From Firmicutes bacterium UBA993 (GTDB lineage Bacteria > Bacillota > Dethiobacteria > DTU022): a stretch of DNA of 21,155 nt. Shown here in pieces: positions 1 to 7,951 of this stretch. How positions within the stretch are numbered: the stretch's first letter is position 1; each line of letters opens with the position of its first letter. Both the position numbers and the translations under genes were made by a program. Location of the stretch: assembly GCA_002292015.1 (NCBI GenBank), contig DBBD01000087.1, positions 1 through 21,155 of the forward strand. Reading direction: 5' to 3'. The notes under the pieces are model-generated. The model was not told the origin of the DNA, searched no databases, and was given only the letters and a program-made list of their open reading frames with translations.

Positions 1-32
1 TGAGTTAAAAAGAAGATCCTATTAACCGGTTG

Positions 33-69
33 GGCCGGCTGTTTCCATAATCTGGGGGGCCGGCCTTTT
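33..69 (+). terminator. Intrinsic terminator of an upstream gene
   Basis: GGCCGGC (33-39) pairs perfectly with GCCGGCC (59-65) and is followed at once by TTTT. This looks like a rho-independent terminator for a + strand gene left of the window. The loop is long (19 nt), which lowers certainty. The window opens with TGA, which could be that gene's stop codon. Confidence 0.55.
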
Positions 70-140
70 CCCTTAAGAGAGAGGGTTATCGGTAGGGGTA
101 ATATTAGGATCATTCCCGACCCATCATTCCTGACCCTGTA

Positions 141-169
141 TTGTCGCTTTGTACTCCTGGTGATATAAT
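141..169 (+). promoter_or_regulatory. lepA promoter, extended -10
   Basis: TTGTCG (141-146), a 17-nt spacer and TATAAT (164-169), with TGA just before the -10 giving an extended -10. Transcription would begin near 176, leaving a short leader before lepA. A 14-bp tandem duplication (109-136) ends four bases upstream of the -35. Confidence 0.7.
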
Positions 170-195
170 CCTACGGGAGCTTTGGCTTAAACCGG

Positions 196-2010
196 ATGGA
201 GGCAGGATTGTTGGACCCGGGTAAAATCAGGAACTTTTGTATCATTGCTCATATTGATCACGGAAAGTCAACCCTGGCTGATCGCTTGCTGGAAGCTACC
301 GGAACCCTTTCCGCCAGGCAGATGAAGGAGCAGGTCCTTGACCAGATGGATCTGGAAAGGGAGCGCGGCATTACCATTAAATTGCAGGCTGTTCGCCTCG
401 TTTACAGGTCAAAAGATGGTGAAGACTATATCCTGAACTTGATCGATACTCCGGGCCATGTTGATTTTGCCTATGAAGTTTCACGCAGCCTTGCTGCCTG
501 CGAAGGAGCAATTTTGGTTGTTGATGCCGTGCAGGGCATTGAAGCCCAGACCCTGGCTAACGTTTACTTAGCGCTTGAGCAGAACCTTGCCATCATTCCG
601 GTAATCAACAAGATTGACCTGGCCAATGCCAACCCCGAAAAGGTTAAGGCAGAACTAACGGCAGTTATTGGCTTCGCCGCCGAGCAGGCTCTACCGATAT
701 CGGCCAGGCATGGCACCGGTATCGGAGCGGTCCTGGAAGCGGTTATAAAAAATGTGCCGCCTCCGGGAGGCGGAGGACCGGACAACCCGCTTAAAGCGCT
801 GGTTTTTGATTCACACTACGACAGTTATCGCGGGGTAATTGCCTATGTTAGGGTGATGGAGGGCAGCATTCGTAAAGGCGAAAAGATAAAATTCATGAAT
901 ACCGGCAAAAACTTTGAAGTAACCGAAACAGGGGTTTTTAGACCGGCCATGACGCCGGTGGATGGCCTGGCGGCCGGCGAAGTTGGCTACCTGATGGCTT
1001 CGATAAAAAATGTCGGTGACGCACAAGTCGGCGATACCATAACCAGCGCCGCTAATCCAGCATCTGAAGCCTTGCCCGGTTACCGAAAGGTGGTGTCGAT
1101 GGTTTACTGCGGTTTATTCCCCCAGGACAGCAACGATTTTGCCGCCCTGCGGGAGGCCATTGAACGCCTGAAATTAAACGATTCGGCCCTGACTTACGAG
1201 CCGGAAAAATCGGTCGCACTGGGGCTCGGTTTTCGCTGTGGTTTTTTGGGTCTGTTACACATGGATATCGTCCGGGAAAGGCTGGAGCGCGAATACGGGA
1301 TTGAACTGATCGTTTCGGCTCCGAGCGTGGTCTACCGGGTTTACTTACGAAATGGCGGGGTTATCGCTGTAGACAATCCGGCCCTGATGCCGGCTATTGA
1401 TGAACGGGTTGCCATTGAAGAACCCTATGTGGAGGCCTCAATTTTCATGCCTGCCGAATATGTGGGGGCGGTAATGGAACTCTGCCAGGAGAAGCGTGGT
1501 GAATACCACGATACGGAATACCCTGATCCGGGTCGGGTTAAGCTTTCCTATTTCCTGCCGCTGGCTGAAATCATCTATGATTTTTTTGATTTGCTTAAAT
1601 CGCGCACCCGCGGTTATGCTTCTCTCGACTATAACCTGCACGGTTACCGGCAGTCGGCTCTGGTCCAGATGGATATCCTGGTCAATACTGAAAAGGTAGA
1701 TGCTCTCTCCTTCATTATTCACCGCGACAAGGCGTACCAACGGGGCAAGGAGATGGTGGAAAAACTGCGCGAGATCATCCCGCGGCAAATGTTTGATGTT
1801 CCGGTGCAGGCAGCAATCGGGAATAAGATTATTGCCCGGGAAACAATCAAGGCGCTGCGCAAAAATGTAACTGAAAAACTTTACGGCGGGGACATAACCC
1901 GCAAACGCAAACTGCTGGAGAAACAAAAAGAAGGTAAGAAGAAAATGAAAAAAATCGGCCGGGTGGAAATCCCCCAGGAAGCCTTTACCGCGGTGCTCAA
2001 AGTAAAATAA
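196..2010 (+). CDS. lepA: Elongation factor 4 (LepA), ribosome back-translocase GTPase
   Basis: LepA is a cytosolic translational GTPase that acts on stalled or mis-translocated ribosomes and in ribosome biogenesis. The 604-aa length is normal. Visible motifs, numbered from 196: P-loop AHIDHGKST (18-26), switch I ERERGITIK, G3 DTPGHVD (84-90), G4 NKID (138-141), and the LepA-specific basic C-terminus (RKRKLLEKQKEGKKKMKKIG) ending in QEAFTAVLK. The start is uncertain. The ATG at 196 has no well-placed ribosome site, whereas GGAGG at 198-202 lies 8 nt before an in-frame TTG at 211 and 5 nt before one at 208, so translation may begin at TTG. In many Clostridia lepA precedes hemW; here nadA follows after 104 bp with its own promoter. 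Confidence 0.97.
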   Translation: MEAGLLDPGKIRNFCIIAHIDHGKSTLADRLLEATGTLSARQMKEQVLDQMDLERERGITIKLQAVRLVYRSKDGEDYILNLIDTPGHVDFAYEVSRSLAACEGAILVVDAVQGIEAQTLANVYLALEQNLAIIPVINKIDLANANPEKVKAELTAVIGFAAEQALPISARHGTGIGAVLEAVIKNVPPPGGGGPDNPLKALVFDSHYDSYRGVIAYVRVMEGSIRKGEKIKFMNTGKNFEVTETGVFRPAMTPVDGLAAGEVGYLMASIKNVGDAQVGDTITSAANPASEALPGYRKVVSMVYCGLFPQDSNDFAALREAIERLKLNDSALTYEPEKSVALGLGFRCGFLGLLHMDIVRERLEREYGIELIVSAPSVVYRVYLRNGGVIAVDNPALMPAIDERVAIEEPYVEASIFMPAEYVGAVMELCQEKRGEYHDTEYPDPGRVKLSYFLPLAEIIYDFFDLLKSRTRGYASLDYNLHGYRQSALVQMDILVNTEKVDALSFIIHRDKAYQRGKEMVEKLREIIPRQMFDVPVQAAIGNKIIARETIKALRKNVTEKLYGGDITRKRKLLEKQKEGKKKMKKIGRVEIPQEAFTAVLKVK

Positions 2011-2044
2011 GATATGTAATAATCAGGCATTATTCGATATTTCA

Positions 2045-2073
2045 TTGACAGCAGGCTATATATAACTCATAAT
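2045..2073 (+). promoter_or_regulatory. nadAB promoter
   Basis: A perfect TTGACA (2045-2050), a 17-nt spacer and CATAAT (2068-2073). It lies in the lepA-nadA gap, so the nad genes are probably transcribed independently of lepA. An AGGCT/AGCCT pair brackets the spacer and -10 and could be an operator, but it is too short to call. Confidence 0.7.
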
Positions 2074-2114
2074 AAGCCTAAGTATAACCAAAATATGTAA
2101 GGGGCGGGCTTTTA

Positions 2115-3023
2115 ATGGACAGGCAGGAGATCTTAAAAAGAATAGATCAATTGAAAAAACAGCGCAATGCAATTATTCTTGCTCATAATTACCAGATTGA
2201 AGAAGTACAGGATGTTGCCGATTACGTGGGCGACTCCTTTGAACTGAGCCGCATCGCGGCTGAATCCAAAGCTGATCTGATTGTCTTTTGCGGGGTTCAT
2301 TTCATGGCGGAAAGCGCTGCCATTTTATCGCCCGCGAAGACAGTACTGCTTCCGGACCTGAACGCCGGCTGTCCACTGGCCGATATGATTGATGCTGATC
2401 AGCTGCGAAAATTTAAAAAGCAGCATCCCGGTGCTGCTGTTGCCGCCTATATCAATTCCACTGCCGCCGTTAAGGCAGAAAGCGACATCTGTGTTACCTC
2501 GGCCAATGCCGTAAAAGTTGTGAACTCCTTATCCGAAGATATTGTTCTGTTTGTTCCTGATGGAAACCTGGCTCATTTTGTGGCGGAAAGAACTGCGAAA
2601 ACGATCATCCCCTGGGCCGGGTACTGTAACACTCATCACCGTGTTACCGTGGAAGATGTTGAACAGGCCAGGAAACTTCATCCGGAAGCAGTGCTGGTGG
2701 TTCATCCGGAGTGTCGTCCTGCGGTGGTCGCTCTCGCCGATGCCGCTTTGGGCACTGGCGGAATGATTCGTTATGCTAAGGAAACAGTCGTAAAAGACAT
2801 TATTATCGGTACCGAGATGGGGATGCTTCACCGCCTGAAAAAAGAAAGTCCCGATAAGAATTTTATTCTACTGACGCCTAAATTAATCTGTCCGAACATG
2901 AAATATACCAACCTGGAGAAGGTTTTGGCTTCCCTGGAAAGAAAAGAATATGTAATCACCGTAGAATCGGGGATTCGTAACCGGGCGGTTCCGGCTCTCG
3001 AACGGATGCTGGCCGTTAAATAA
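2115..3023 (+). CDS. nadA: Quinolinate synthase NadA
   Basis: NadA condenses iminoaspartate, made by NadB, with dihydroxyacetone phosphate to form quinolinate, the committed intermediate of de novo NAD synthesis. It carries an oxygen-sensitive [4Fe-4S] cluster. The 302-aa length fits the short NadA form. The expected cluster cysteines are visible: C86 in NAGCPLADM, C171 in GYCNTH and C259 in LICPNMKYT. A further HPEC (197-200) is common in Gram-positive homologs. The start ATG follows a purine-rich AAGGGGCGGG. nadB begins 18 bp after the stop, so the two are co-transcribed. Assignment rests on motif recognition and operon context. Confidence 0.96.
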   Translation: MDRQEILKRIDQLKKQRNAIILAHNYQIEEVQDVADYVGDSFELSRIAAESKADLIVFCGVHFMAESAAILSPAKTVLLPDLNAGCPLADMIDADQLRKFKKQHPGAAVAAYINSTAAVKAESDICVTSANAVKVVNSLSEDIVLFVPDGNLAHFVAERTAKTIIPWAGYCNTHHRVTVEDVEQARKLHPEAVLVVHPECRPAVVALADAALGTGGMIRYAKETVVKDIIIGTEMGMLHRLKKESPDKNFILLTPKLICPNMKYTNLEKVLASLERKEYVITVESGIRNRAVPALERMLAVK

Positions 3024-3041
3024 AGAGTGGAGGCACCCTAA

Positions 3042-4682
3042 ATGACAAGAGCAGGGGATTATAGCCAAAGGATCAGCACAGCGGTTACTGATTTTGTAAT
3101 TGTCGGATCCGGTGTGGCTGGTTTGTTTACCGCTATCCGCCTTGCTGAAAAGGGTCGGGTCACAGTCCTCAGTAAACAGGACCTGATAGCCGGTAACACC
3201 TGGTTTGCCCAGGGTGGAATTGCTGCTGCATTTTCCCCGGAAGATTCACCTACCCTGCATTTTGAGGACACGTGGAAAGCCGGTAACTATTTCGGCGATC
3301 GGGCTGCAATCAGCGTCCTGGTTGAAGAGGCCCCAGCACGGATTAACGATCTGGTTGATCTCGGCATCCGATTTGATCGCACCGATGGCGCCATTGCTCT
3401 TGGCCGGGAAGGCGCCCACTCGATGAAGCGCATCTTGCACATTGGAGGAGATGCTACCGGTCGGGAGCTGATCGAATCCCTGATCCAAGCTGCTAAAGAA
3501 GCGGGCATTCGGTTTATCGAAGATGCTTTTGCCGAACACATTGCTGTTGAAGATGGCCGCTGCCGCGGTCTTTTTTACTCCACCAACGGCGGGCTGCACT
3601 ATATCGCAGCGCGGGCGGTCATCATTGCCACAGGTGGCTGCGGTCAGATTTACCAGTTTACCACCAATGCCCCGGCTGTTACCGGAGATGGCCTGGTCAT
3701 GGCCTATAAAGCCGGAGCAATCTTACGTGATCTCGAATTTTTCCAATTCCACCCCACCGTATTTCTGCCGCCGGAAGGTCAACCGTTTCTGATTTCGGAA
3801 GCGGTGCGCGGTGAAGGCGCTTACCTGGTTAATGCAAACGGCGAGCGTTTCATGCTGCAACAGCACGAACGGGCTGAGCTCGGCCCTCGCGATATCGTGG
3901 CACGGGCTATTGTTGAAGAACAGCGCAAAACAAAAGATTTTGTCTATCTTGATTTAAGGCACCTGGGAGCTGATTTTATCCCCAGGCGTTTCCCGACCAT
4001 ACATAGCCGCTGCCTGGAGTGGAAGCTGGATATAACCAAAGATCTGATCCCGGTTACCCCTGCTGCTCATTATTTAATCGGCGGCGTTGAGGTGGATCTT
4101 GACGGTCGCACAGCGGTGGAAAACCTTTATGCCGTTGGCGAAGTGGCTTCCACCGGAGTACATGGAGCTAATCGGCTGGCCAGCAACTCATTGTTGGAAG
4201 GGCTGGTCTTTGGCCACCGGGTGGCGATGGAAGCAGCGAAGAATGGCGATCCAGTCAATAAAGAGCTGCCGCTGGAACTGCCACTATATTTCAACAGCGT
4301 TCCTGACCGGGAAGCAGTGAAAGAATGTGCTGCCCTGCGCCGGGACCTGGCCTGGATGATGTGGCACAAAGTAGGCTTGATCCGCACCGAGGAAACCATG
4401 CTTGAGATGAAACGGGCGCTTGAAAAATGGCTACCGCTTACTCGTTACCGTTACAGCAGCCCCGAATTGAATGAAACAGCAAATATGCTACTGGTGGCGA
4501 TGATGATGACGGAGGCTGCGCTGCTGAGGCGCGAAAGTAGAGGCTGCCACTACCGTTCGGACTTTACAGAAAGCGATGATACCCTGGCTGGGAAGCAGAT
4601 TGCTTTTCGAGATGCAGTAGGCGCTAATGCAGTAAAACAACTGCCCCGGGCAAAGCTTTCTGATAAGATTTCAGTAAAATAG
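3042..4682 (+). CDS. nadB: L-aspartate oxidase NadB
   Basis: NadB is an FAD enzyme that oxidises L-aspartate to iminoaspartate, which NadA consumes; in anaerobes fumarate can serve as electron acceptor. The 546-aa protein shows the dinucleotide-binding VGSGVAG near the N-terminus (21-27), AQGGIAA (56-62), the GREGAHS and HIGGDATGREL segments (121-143), FQFHPT (235-239), and the C-terminal FAD segment LYAVGEVASTGVHGANRLAS. It belongs to the succinate dehydrogenase/fumarate reductase flavoprotein superfamily, but no iron-sulfur partner lies nearby and the nad neighbours settle the role. GGAGG (3029-3033) sits 8 nt before the ATG. Confidence 0.96.
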   Translation: MTRAGDYSQRISTAVTDFVIVGSGVAGLFTAIRLAEKGRVTVLSKQDLIAGNTWFAQGGIAAAFSPEDSPTLHFEDTWKAGNYFGDRAAISVLVEEAPARINDLVDLGIRFDRTDGAIALGREGAHSMKRILHIGGDATGRELIESLIQAAKEAGIRFIEDAFAEHIAVEDGRCRGLFYSTNGGLHYIAARAVIIATGGCGQIYQFTTNAPAVTGDGLVMAYKAGAILRDLEFFQFHPTVFLPPEGQPFLISEAVRGEGAYLVNANGERFMLQQHERAELGPRDIVARAIVEEQRKTKDFVYLDLRHLGADFIPRRFPTIHSRCLEWKLDITKDLIPVTPAAHYLIGGVEVDLDGRTAVENLYAVGEVASTGVHGANRLASNSLLEGLVFGHRVAMEAAKNGDPVNKELPLELPLYFNSVPDREAVKECAALRRDLAWMMWHKVGLIRTEETMLEMKRALEKWLPLTRYRYSSPELNETANMLLVAMMMTEAALLRRESRGCHYRSDFTESDDTLAGKQIAFRDAVGANAVKQLPRAKLSDKISVK

Positions 4683-4691
4683 GGATTTGCA

Positions 4692-4725
4692 GTTCGATGA
4701 TTGAAACTGTTCGATGGTCGAAAAC
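4692..4725. repeat. Two 17-bp direct repeats, each with an internal palindrome
   Basis: GTTCGATGATTGAAACT (4692-4708) is followed directly by GTTCGATGGTCGAAAAC (4709-4725). The second contains the perfect palindrome TTCGATGGTCGAA; the first has one mismatch. They begin about 10 bp after the nadB stop. They could be paired operator sites for nadC or an inert tandem repeat; the sequence does not decide. Confidence 0.6.
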
Positions 4726-4785
4726 GGTGACACGACCTGTTAAATAATTAAGGAAAAAGTGGGGGCGAAGAGCTTTAATCTTTTT

Positions 4786-4823
4786 CCAACTTCCAACTTC
4801 CAACCTCCTACTTCCAACTTCCA
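4786..4823. repeat. Heptanucleotide tandem repeat (CCAACTT), 5.4 units
   Basis: Units start at 4786, 4793, 4800, 4807, 4814 and a partial at 4821. Two of the five full units carry single changes (CCAACCT, CCTACTT). The array ends 37 bp before the nadC start and is followed by a G-rich stretch. It resembles the short intergenic heptamer arrays of cyanobacteria and some Clostridia. No function is evident. Confidence 0.85.
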
Positions 4824-4859
4824 GTTTGGGGGTGGGGGTGAAAAAGGAGTGATACTGGG

Positions 4860-5696
4860 TTGCCAACCATTTACCAGGTTGACGATCTTTTAAAAAGGGC
4901 TTTCCGGGAGGATATCGGATCCGGTGACTTGACTACGATCTATTGCGTTCCCGCTGACAAAGCCGGCAGCGGCCGTCTTGTTGCCAGGGAAGAGGGGGTG
5001 CTGGCCGGAATCGCCATCGCCGCAAAGGCCTTAGTTTATCTGGACCGTTCAGTCCAATGCAAGCTATTATTCAAAGATGGTCAAAAAGTAAGCCGTGGTG
5101 ATATTGTCTTAACGGTAGAAGGACCACTGCAACCAATCTTGTCTTCGGAGCGGATTGCGCTCAACCTGTTGCAGCGTCTCTCCGGCATAGCCACCCAGAC
5201 AGCCTTGTGGGTAAAAGAAATCAAGGATTATCCGGCAAAACTGGCTGATACGAGAAAGACCACTCCTGGTTTGCGGGTCTTTGAAAAGTATGCCGTTCAA
5301 GTGGGGGGCGGCCGAAACCACCGCCTGGCTTTGGATGGCGGAATAATGATCAAAGATAATCACATAGTTGCAGCCGGCGGCATCGGTGAAGCAGTTTTGC
5401 AAGTGCGCAGCAGGGCGCCTTTTACCCTCAAGGTTGAGGTGGAAGTGACCAATCTAGCCGAACTTGAAGAAGCGCTTGCAGCCGGAGCCGATATCGTCAT
5501 GCTCGATAATATGAGTCTGGAGGAAATGCGTCGAGCCGTAGTGATCGGTGCCGGTCGGGCTCAGCTTGAAGCCTCCGGCAATGTTACGCAGTCTCGCTTA
5601 AGGGAGATTGCCGCAACCGGGGTAGACTATATCTCTTGCGGTGCCCTCACTCACACGGTTAAAGCTCTTGATTTTTCTTTTCTACTTGATAAATAA
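4860..5696 (+). CDS. nadC: Nicotinate-nucleotide pyrophosphorylase (carboxylating), quinolinate phosphoribosyltransferase NadC
   Basis: NadC transfers phosphoribose from PRPP to quinolinate and decarboxylates it to nicotinate mononucleotide, completing the NadB-NadA-NadC route to NAD. The 278-aa length is typical. Signature residues include EDIGSGDLTT (17-26), RKTTPG (132-137), GGGRNHR (149-155), IKDNH (164-168), VEVEVTN and EASGN (237-241). The start is TTG at 4860, supported by AGGAG at 4845-4849 with 10-nt spacing. It lies 177 bp after nadB, across two repeat arrays, so it may be read through from the nadA promoter or have its own; I see no clear promoter in the gap. Confidence 0.96.
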   Translation: MPTIYQVDDLLKRAFREDIGSGDLTTIYCVPADKAGSGRLVAREEGVLAGIAIAAKALVYLDRSVQCKLLFKDGQKVSRGDIVLTVEGPLQPILSSERIALNLLQRLSGIATQTALWVKEIKDYPAKLADTRKTTPGLRVFEKYAVQVGGGRNHRLALDGGIMIKDNHIVAAGGIGEAVLQVRSRAPFTLKVEVEVTNLAELEEALAAGADIVMLDNMSLEEMRRAVVIGAGRAQLEASGNVTQSRLREIAATGVDYISCGALTHTVKALDFSFLLDK

Positions 5697-5705
5697 GTTC
5701 GATTA

Positions 5706-6296
5706 TTACCCGGCGCAGAGGGCGTCAGCATCAGGATAATAGATCTCCAGACTAAAGTTTTCCGGAAATTTAGGGGTTATATTTTTGTAGAAATTTTTAA
5801 CCATCATCATATCTTTCCGGTAACAGCCGCTAGGCATAAAGCTCGGTCCGATCCCAGCTGTTTTTGTTCTGTAATCCAGGTAGCTTAGCACAATTGGCAC
5901 TTGCGCTCGCAGAGCGGAATAGTAAAAGCCGGTTTTCCAGCGATGGACCAGTTTTCTGGTGCCTTCCGGTGAAATCATGATTGCCAGGTTTTCCTTGGAA
6001 GCAGTAATCAGTTCGGCAAGGCTGTCAACCATGGTGTTGTTTTTGCTCCGATCAACACCGAGTGCGCCGGAATTGATAAAAATCTTTCTGAGCGGCCAAA
6101 AATCAAGCCACTCTTTTTTGAGCAGGTATTTGACAGGTAGCTTCATCTTGTAAAACCCGGCCATCGCCAGTAAAAAGTCATAATTGCTGGTATGCGGAGC
6201 TGCGACTACGATACATTTCGTTATTTCCGAAGGCAACTGGCCTTTAAGTTTCCAACCCATTATGGTAAATAAAAATATCGTGAATGCTTTTAACAC
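5706..6296 (-). CDS. PlsC-like lysophospholipid/glycerolipid acyltransferase family protein
   Basis: This 196-aa protein belongs to the 1-acyl-glycerol-3-phosphate acyltransferase superfamily. It has the catalytic HxxxxD motif as HTSNYD (35-40), the substrate-binding SPEGTRK (109-115), and a short hydrophobic N-terminus suited to membrane attachment. Such enzymes move an acyl chain from acyl-ACP, acyl-phosphate or acyl-CoA to a lipid acceptor; the acceptor here is unknown. It is shorter than classical PlsC and resembles small family members annotated only as acyltransferases. The GTG start at 6296 is supported by GAGGAGG ending 7 nt upstream. It converges on nadC, with 9 bp between the two stops and no obvious shared terminator. 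Confidence 0.85.
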   Translation of the reverse strand: MLKAFTIFLFTIMGWKLKGQLPSEITKCIVVAAPHTSNYDFLLAMAGFYKMKLPVKYLLKKEWLDFWPLRKIFINSGALGVDRSKNNTMVDSLAELITASKENLAIMISPEGTRKLVHRWKTGFYYSALRAQVPIVLSYLDYRTKTAGIGPSFMPSGCYRKDMMMVKNFYKNITPKFPENFSLEIYYPDADALCAG

Positions 6297-6367
6297 TAAT
6301 ACGCCTCCTCATTAAAATAATTGGTTCAAGTTTAACACAGCTGAAGGGGTGTGGAAATAGGCAATCG

Positions 6368-6402
6368 CTTAAAGCTTAAAGCTTAAAGCTTAAAGCTTAA
6401 AG
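6368..6402. repeat. Heptanucleotide tandem repeat (CTTAAAG) x5
   Basis: Five perfect CTTAAAG units, creating four AAGCTT sites. The array ends 8 bp before the TATAAT of the downstream gene and so occupies the place of its -35 region. It has the same 7-bp period as the array before nadC but a different sequence. Confidence 0.95.
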
Positions 6403-6407
6403 CGCTA

Positions 6408-6416
6408 TGCTATAAT
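6408..6416 (+). promoter_or_regulatory. Extended -10 promoter of the Cys/Met PLP enzyme gene
   Basis: TGC followed by TATAAT (6411-6416) forms an extended -10. No TTGACA-like box exists at normal distance because the CTTAAAG array fills that space, which fits an extended -10 promoter that does not need a -35. The transcript would start about 50 nt before the coding sequence. Confidence 0.6.
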
Positions 6417-6471
6417 TATTTATGTCGCATGGTTCTTTTGCAAATTTTGTAGGATAAACATGGAGGGTGCT

Positions 6472-7938
6472 ATGAGCGAGAGTGGAATTGATCACTATCT
6501 GAAGGCGGCGGAGCGCTCGGCCCGCTGGCATGAAGAATACCGGAAAGAGATGAAGAAGTGCCGGTTTGATACTATAGCGGTACACGGTATTTATTCAATG
6601 CAGGAAGCGTTGGACTTTAACCAGGGATCGATCATCGAACCTATATATATGTCCACTTCGCAGGGTTATCGTGATTCAGATGAGATGGAAGCAGCCCTGT
6701 CTTACCGGATACCTACCTGGTGCTATGCCCGGATTGCCAACCCGAGCATCTACTACTTAGAAGGAGTGCTGGCCCTGTTAGAAGGTTATGGCGCTGATGT
6801 GGAAACATCCTGCATAGTCACATCATCGGGAATGTCAGCGATCCAGACGGCAGTTGATCCGTTTTTATTGCCCGATCCGAATCAGCCGCAGAGGCCGATT
6901 AACTTTGTGGCAACTGCCCAGGTTTATGGCGGTACCTTTCAGCAGTTCGCGGTGCGCAAGGAAAAAGAGCGGGGCATCATCTGGCGCAAAGTTGTTAATT
7001 ATTATGATATCAGCGAATGGGAAAGACAGATTGATGAAAACACCCGCTTCCTCTATGGTGAGTTGCCCAGCAATCCGGTACAGACTTTCTTTGATTTACA
7101 AGCGGTGATCAATCTGGCCCACAAAAACGGAATTCCGATGATTGTCGACAGTACCGTAGCCACACCTGCCCTGCTGCGCCCGATTACCCTTGGTGCCGAT
7201 ATTGTTGTTCAATCAGTATCGAAGACCTTAGGCACCAGCGGTTTCGGCATTGCTGGTGCGGTAACCTCCCGTAAAAACCTGGTTTCCAATGTTGACAACC
7301 CGGAGATGAAAGCTGATTTTGCCATCTATGCCAAGACCCTGCCCAACCGGGATAACGGGCCGAACATATCGCCGATCAATGCCATCTTGGCCTTGAATGA
7401 CATACGTACCCTCCGCTCACGGGTAGACAACCAGAGCCGGGCTACTCTGACAGTTGCACAGTATCTCAGCCAGCATCGGCACATAGAGCAGGTCGACTAC
7501 CTGGGGCTTCAATCACACCCTCTGCATGGCGTGGCTTCAAGCTATCTTTGGTTGGTTGATGCCGAACATGATGAACAGTACGGTAAGCCGGTGAACCGCT
7601 ATGGCCACCTGCTGTCGTTCAGGGTAAAAGGCGGGGCTCAGGCTGCCCGCGCTGTTTTTGATACTTTTAAGCGAATCTGGAGGGCGACTGATCTGGGTCG
7701 TATTAAATCTGTGGCTACCATTCCGGCGATATCAACTCATGCGCAGCAGGGCGACGAAAGCCGTAAAATTGCGGATATACCACCCAACCTGATCCGACTC
7801 TGTGTCGGCGCGGAGCACCCGGATGATATCATTAACGACCTTGATCAAGCCCTGGCTATTCTCGACGGCCACAAAACAACCTGTACAGCGCCCGAGTTCT
7901 CAGCCGGGGGAGCATCATCGGCAACTCTACGACGTTAG
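6472..7938 (+). CDS. Cys/Met metabolism PLP-dependent enzyme (cystathionine gamma-synthase / methionine gamma-lyase family)
   Basis: This fold-type I PLP enzyme acts in sulfur amino acid metabolism. Visible features, numbered from the chosen start: YARIANPSIYYLEGVLALLEG, the family's cofactor and subunit-interface block; SSGMSAIQT, the phosphate-binding loop region; IVDST with the pyridine-contacting Asp (about 226); and SVSKTLGTSGFG with the Schiff-base lysine (about 251). At about 488 aa it is longer than the usual 380-430, with an extra N-terminal stretch of roughly 40 residues before RFDTIAVHG. Substrate cannot be fixed: O-acetylhomoserine sulfhydrylase, cystathionine synthase and methionine gamma-lyase share these motifs. 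ATG 6472 is preferred over the in-frame ATG 6460 because GGAGGG (6462-6467) overlaps the latter and serves the former. No met genes adjoin it. Confidence 0.88.
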   Translation: MSESGIDHYLKAAERSARWHEEYRKEMKKCRFDTIAVHGIYSMQEALDFNQGSIIEPIYMSTSQGYRDSDEMEAALSYRIPTWCYARIANPSIYYLEGVLALLEGYGADVETSCIVTSSGMSAIQTAVDPFLLPDPNQPQRPINFVATAQVYGGTFQQFAVRKEKERGIIWRKVVNYYDISEWERQIDENTRFLYGELPSNPVQTFFDLQAVINLAHKNGIPMIVDSTVATPALLRPITLGADIVVQSVSKTLGTSGFGIAGAVTSRKNLVSNVDNPEMKADFAIYAKTLPNRDNGPNISPINAILALNDIRTLRSRVDNQSRATLTVAQYLSQHRHIEQVDYLGLQSHPLHGVASSYLWLVDAEHDEQYGKPVNRYGHLLSFRVKGGAQAARAVFDTFKRIWRATDLGRIKSVATIPAISTHAQQGDESRKIADIPPNLIRLCVGAEHPDDIINDLDQALAILDGHKTTCTAPEFSAGGASSATLRR

Positions 7939-7951
7939 TCTTATGTAGACG

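Noticed and set aside
4752..4787. GGAAAAAG/CTTTTTCC inverted pair as a nadB terminator
   Set aside because: The loop is 20 nt, the stem is AT-rich, and no U-tract follows; the right arm is partly the start of the heptamer array.
6368..6402. CRISPR-like array
   Set aside because: The units are 7 bp with no spacers; this is a simple tandem repeat.
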